Source: Candidatus Moraniibacteriota bacterium
Lineage (GTDB): Bacteria; Patescibacteriota; Minisyncoccia; CAIUEV01; JAHKAQ01
Length of the DNA: 8,703 nt
NCBI GenBank assembly: GCA_014729445.1
Contig: WJJX01000059.1
Coordinates: 1 to 8,703 of the forward strand
Reading direction: 5' to 3'
Shown: piece by piece, positions 6,784 to 8,703 of the stretch
Numbering within the stretch: the first letter of the stretch is position 1
Layout: the number at the start of each line of letters is the position of its first letter
Notes under the pieces: model-generated
The model's database searches: none
Told to the model about the DNA's origin: nothing
What the model saw: the letters and a program-made list of their open reading frames with translations, nothing else
Made by a program: the position numbers and the translations under genes

Positions 6784-7752
6784 ATGGCTAAAGCCAAAAG
6801 TTTAAAAGCCAGATTCAAATCTATTCAAAATACCAGGAAGATTACCAAAGCGATGGAAATGGTTGCGGCTTCCAAAATGAAAAGAGTGATTGACCGGGCT
6901 TTAAAGACAAGGGAATATACACAGACTGCCTGGGAGATTTTAACCAAAACAACCAGTTCGATCGATATTCAAAATCCGCTTTTGGATATTAGAAAAGTCG
7001 AGCGGATTTGTATTGTTATGATTACCTCTAATAAAGGTCTTTGTGGAGGATTGAATTCTCAGTTGGTCAAAAAGGTGTTTGAGAATGTTGAAAGTCCTTA
7101 TAACATGATGATCAACCGCACTCGGGGGATCAAGATTCTGCCCGATTCGAATAAAAGCGATTTGGATGTTGATTTTATTTCTATTGGCAAGAAAGGGCGG
7201 GATGAAATCGTAAAAGCCAAAAAAAATTTAGTAGCTTCGTTCACTGATTTAAATGATCAGTCCGGGATTTTGGATTTAAAACCGGTCGCTAAGATGATTA
7301 TTGACGGGTATGAAGCCAAAAAATATGATAAAGTGATCGTCGCCTATACAGATTTCATTTCAACCGTTGTCAGCAAACCCAGATTAAGACAGGTTTTACC
7401 CATATCGACTAAGGATTTGGAAAGACAATTGGAGGAATTGGGCAAGGGTATCGCCTATGAAAGCGAAATGGATGAAGTTAAAGAAGATGTTTATAACAGA
7501 TATTATACTTTTGAACCCGATGCTGAGAAAATATTGGAGAAGATTTTGCCACAGGTGGTGGAAAGTCAGATTTATCAAGCCTTTCTTGAATCTCAGGCTT
7601 CGGAATTTTCGGCCAGAATGATTACTATGAAAAACGCCAGTGATACGGCAAAAGAGATGTTGGAATCTCTTAACTTTCAATATAATCAGGCGAGGCAGGC
7701 CGCAATCACCGCCGAATTAGCCGAAATCAGTGCCGGAATGGCGGTTTTATAA
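6784..7752 (+). CDS. atpG: ATP synthase F1 subunit gamma (central shaft)
   Basis: A 322-residue protein, longer than the 285-290 of E. coli gamma. The two shaft helices are well conserved: the N-terminal RKITKAMEMVAASKM (18-32) and the C-terminal NASDTAKEMLESLNFQYNQA (284-303), ending in AELAEISAGMAVL. The central Rossmann-like domain contains ICIVMITSNKGLCGGLN (75-91). The extra length falls in two places: about 100-130, between the GLCGGLN region and the FISIGKKG strand, and about 210-240, a Glu- and Lys-rich stretch before YTFEPDAEKIL. Both are likely surface loops or helices away from the shaft. The gene is 24 bases after atpA; 79 bases separate it from atpD. The identification is secure. 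Confidence 0.97.
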   Translation: MAKAKSLKARFKSIQNTRKITKAMEMVAASKMKRVIDRALKTREYTQTAWEILTKTTSSIDIQNPLLDIRKVERICIVMITSNKGLCGGLNSQLVKKVFENVESPYNMMINRTRGIKILPDSNKSDLDVDFISIGKKGRDEIVKAKKNLVASFTDLNDQSGILDLKPVAKMIIDGYEAKKYDKVIVAYTDFISTVVSKPRLRQVLPISTKDLERQLEELGKGIAYESEMDEVKEDVYNRYYTFEPDAEKILEKILPQVVESQIYQAFLESQASEFSARMITMKNASDTAKEMLESLNFQYNQARQAAITAELAEISAGMAVL

Positions 7753-7831
7753 GGCCAGCTTTAACTTATTTTGAAAGTATGTAGCATGATAGAGGGAATA
7801 ATTTAGATAAATAATATTAATTTCATAAATT

Positions 7832-8703
7832 ATGACAGGAAAAATAATACAAGTTATCGGACCGGTAGTGGATGTCGAATTTGAAGATAACTTACCGGAT
7901 GTTTTGAATGCTTTGTCGGTAAAAACGGATAAAAAATTAATCTTGGAAGTTCAACAACATTTGGGCGCCAAAAGGGTCAGGACTATCGCTATGGGTTCCA
8001 CCGACGGTTTAAAAAGGGGGATGGAGGTTTCGGATAATAAAACTCCGATTTCTGTTCCGGTTGGAGAGAATGTTCTGGGCAGGATGTTCGATATTTTGGG
8101 CGATCCTATCGATCAGAAGGGCGAGGTTAAAAAAGACAAATTGAGTCCTATTCACAGAGAAGCTCCAAAATTTGAAGAACAGTCAAACAAGGTGGAAATT
8201 TTTGAAACAGGAATCAAAGTGATTGATTTGATTTGTCCTTTTATGAAAGGCGGAAAGGTGGGTTTATTCGGCGGCGCCGGAGTCGGAAAGACTGTTATTA
8301 TTCAGGAATTAATTCACAATATTGCTTCCGAGCATGGTGGTTTTTCGGTTTTTGCCGGGGTTGGAGAAAGAACAAGAGAAGGCAATGATTTATATAACGA
8401 GATGAAGGAATCAGGGGTTTTGGATAAGACCACCCTGGTTTTTGGACAAATGAACGAACCACCCGGAGCCAGAGCCAGAGTCGGTCTAACCGGTTTGACA
8501 ATGGCCGAGCATTTTAGAGATGAAGGAGGGAAAGATGTGTTGTTTTTTATTGATAATATTTTTAGGTTCACTCAGGCCGGTTCCGAAATGTCGGCTTTGC
8601 TTGGAAGAATCCCTTCGGCGGTGGGATATCAACCCACATTAGCCGAAGAAATGGGGCAGCTGCAGGAAAGGATTACTTCTACCAAAAAAGGTTCGATTAC
8701 TTC
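7832..8703 (+). CDS. atpD: ATP synthase F1 subunit beta, 5' part (3' end outside window)
   Basis: ATG at 7832 opens a frame that continues past the right edge; 290 codons are visible of roughly 460-480 expected. The protein begins MTGKIIQVIGPVVDVEF, the standard beta N-terminus, which fixes the start. The P-loop is GGAGVGKT (147-154, Lys153 and Thr154). The catalytic Glu179 and Arg180 lie in GVGERTREGNDLY (equivalent to bovine Glu188/Arg189). The Walker B strand VLFFIDNIFRFTQAGSE carries Asp241, followed by MSALLGRIPSAVGYQPTLAEE. Everything needed for catalysis in this part is intact. The DELSEED region lies beyond the window, and atpC (epsilon) is the expected next gene. The leader ATTTCATAAATT has no Shine-Dalgarno. 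Confidence 0.98.
   Translation, partial: MTGKIIQVIGPVVDVEFEDNLPDVLNALSVKTDKKLILEVQQHLGAKRVRTIAMGSTDGLKRGMEVSDNKTPISVPVGENVLGRMFDILGDPIDQKGEVKKDKLSPIHREAPKFEEQSNKVEIFETGIKVIDLICPFMKGGKVGLFGGAGVGKTVIIQELIHNIASEHGGFSVFAGVGERTREGNDLYNEMKESGVLDKTTLVFGQMNEPPGARARVGLTGLTMAEHFRDEGGKDVLFFIDNIFRFTQAGSEMSALLGRIPSAVGYQPTLAEEMGQLQERITSTKKGSIT

Noticed and set aside
7396..7680. Minus-strand open frame of 94 codons within atpG
   Set aside because: It is antisense to the conserved C-terminal half of gamma, with no recognisable domain or start context.
7786..7806. Six-codon mini-frame (MIEGII) before atpD as a leader peptide
   Set aside because: It is too short, and without a ribosome site, regulatory codons or an attenuator hairpin it is indistinguishable from chance.
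8298..8571. Two overlapping minus-strand open frames
   Set aside because: Both are antisense to the catalytic core of beta, a strongly conserved coding region; their length follows from the codon composition of atpD.
1..8703. Alternative genetic code (TGA read as Gly or Trp)
   Set aside because: No gene contains an in-frame TGA, Trp is encoded by TGG and Gly by GGN throughout, and the absence of TGA stops rests on only eight stop codons.

Overview
This AT-rich window is dominated by an F-type (F1Fo) ATP synthase operon, read entirely on the + strand in the order atpB-atpE-atpF-atpH-atpA-atpG-atpD (subunits a, c, b, delta, alpha, gamma, beta). The beta gene runs off the right edge. Upstream lie the 3' end of a gene for a coiled-coil, surface-type protein and a complete gene for a large O-antigen ligase/polymerase-like membrane protein fused to TPR repeats.

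The probable source is a member of the Patescibacteria (Candidate Phyla Radiation). Four things suggest this: the WWI-type C-terminal module on the first protein, the Wzy/WaaL-TPR architecture of the second, the shortened delta subunit, and alpha-subunit details such as SKHAWSYRQ. This is an inference from family resemblance, with no marker gene in view. All stop codons seen are TAA or TAG, and no in-frame TGA interrupts any gene, so there is no sign of TGA recoding.

Layout: 1-410, 3' end of the coiled-coil protein; 441-3011, the O-antigen ligase-like TPR protein; 3012-3116, a 105-base gap with possible promoter elements; 3117-4755, the Fo genes a, c and b, with a strong RNA hairpin in the atpE-atpF gap; 4771-7752, delta, alpha and gamma, tightly packed with gaps of 15 to 24 bases; 7753-7831, a 79-base gap; 7832 to the end, the first 290 codons of beta. 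No atpI is present, and epsilon (atpC) would be expected just past the right edge.

How the genes work together: a and c form the ion channel and rotor ring, b and delta the stator stalk, gamma the central shaft, and alpha and beta the catalytic hexamer. All key catalytic and ion-path residues visible are intact, so the machine looks functional. The most unusual points are that none of the eight visible translation starts has a Shine-Dalgarno sequence (they follow A/T-rich leaders), that the delta subunit lacks roughly 45 residues of its N-terminal domain, and that a hairpin sits immediately after the c-subunit gene. I see no mobile element, CRISPR array, tRNA or rRNA, and no clearly new multi-gene system.
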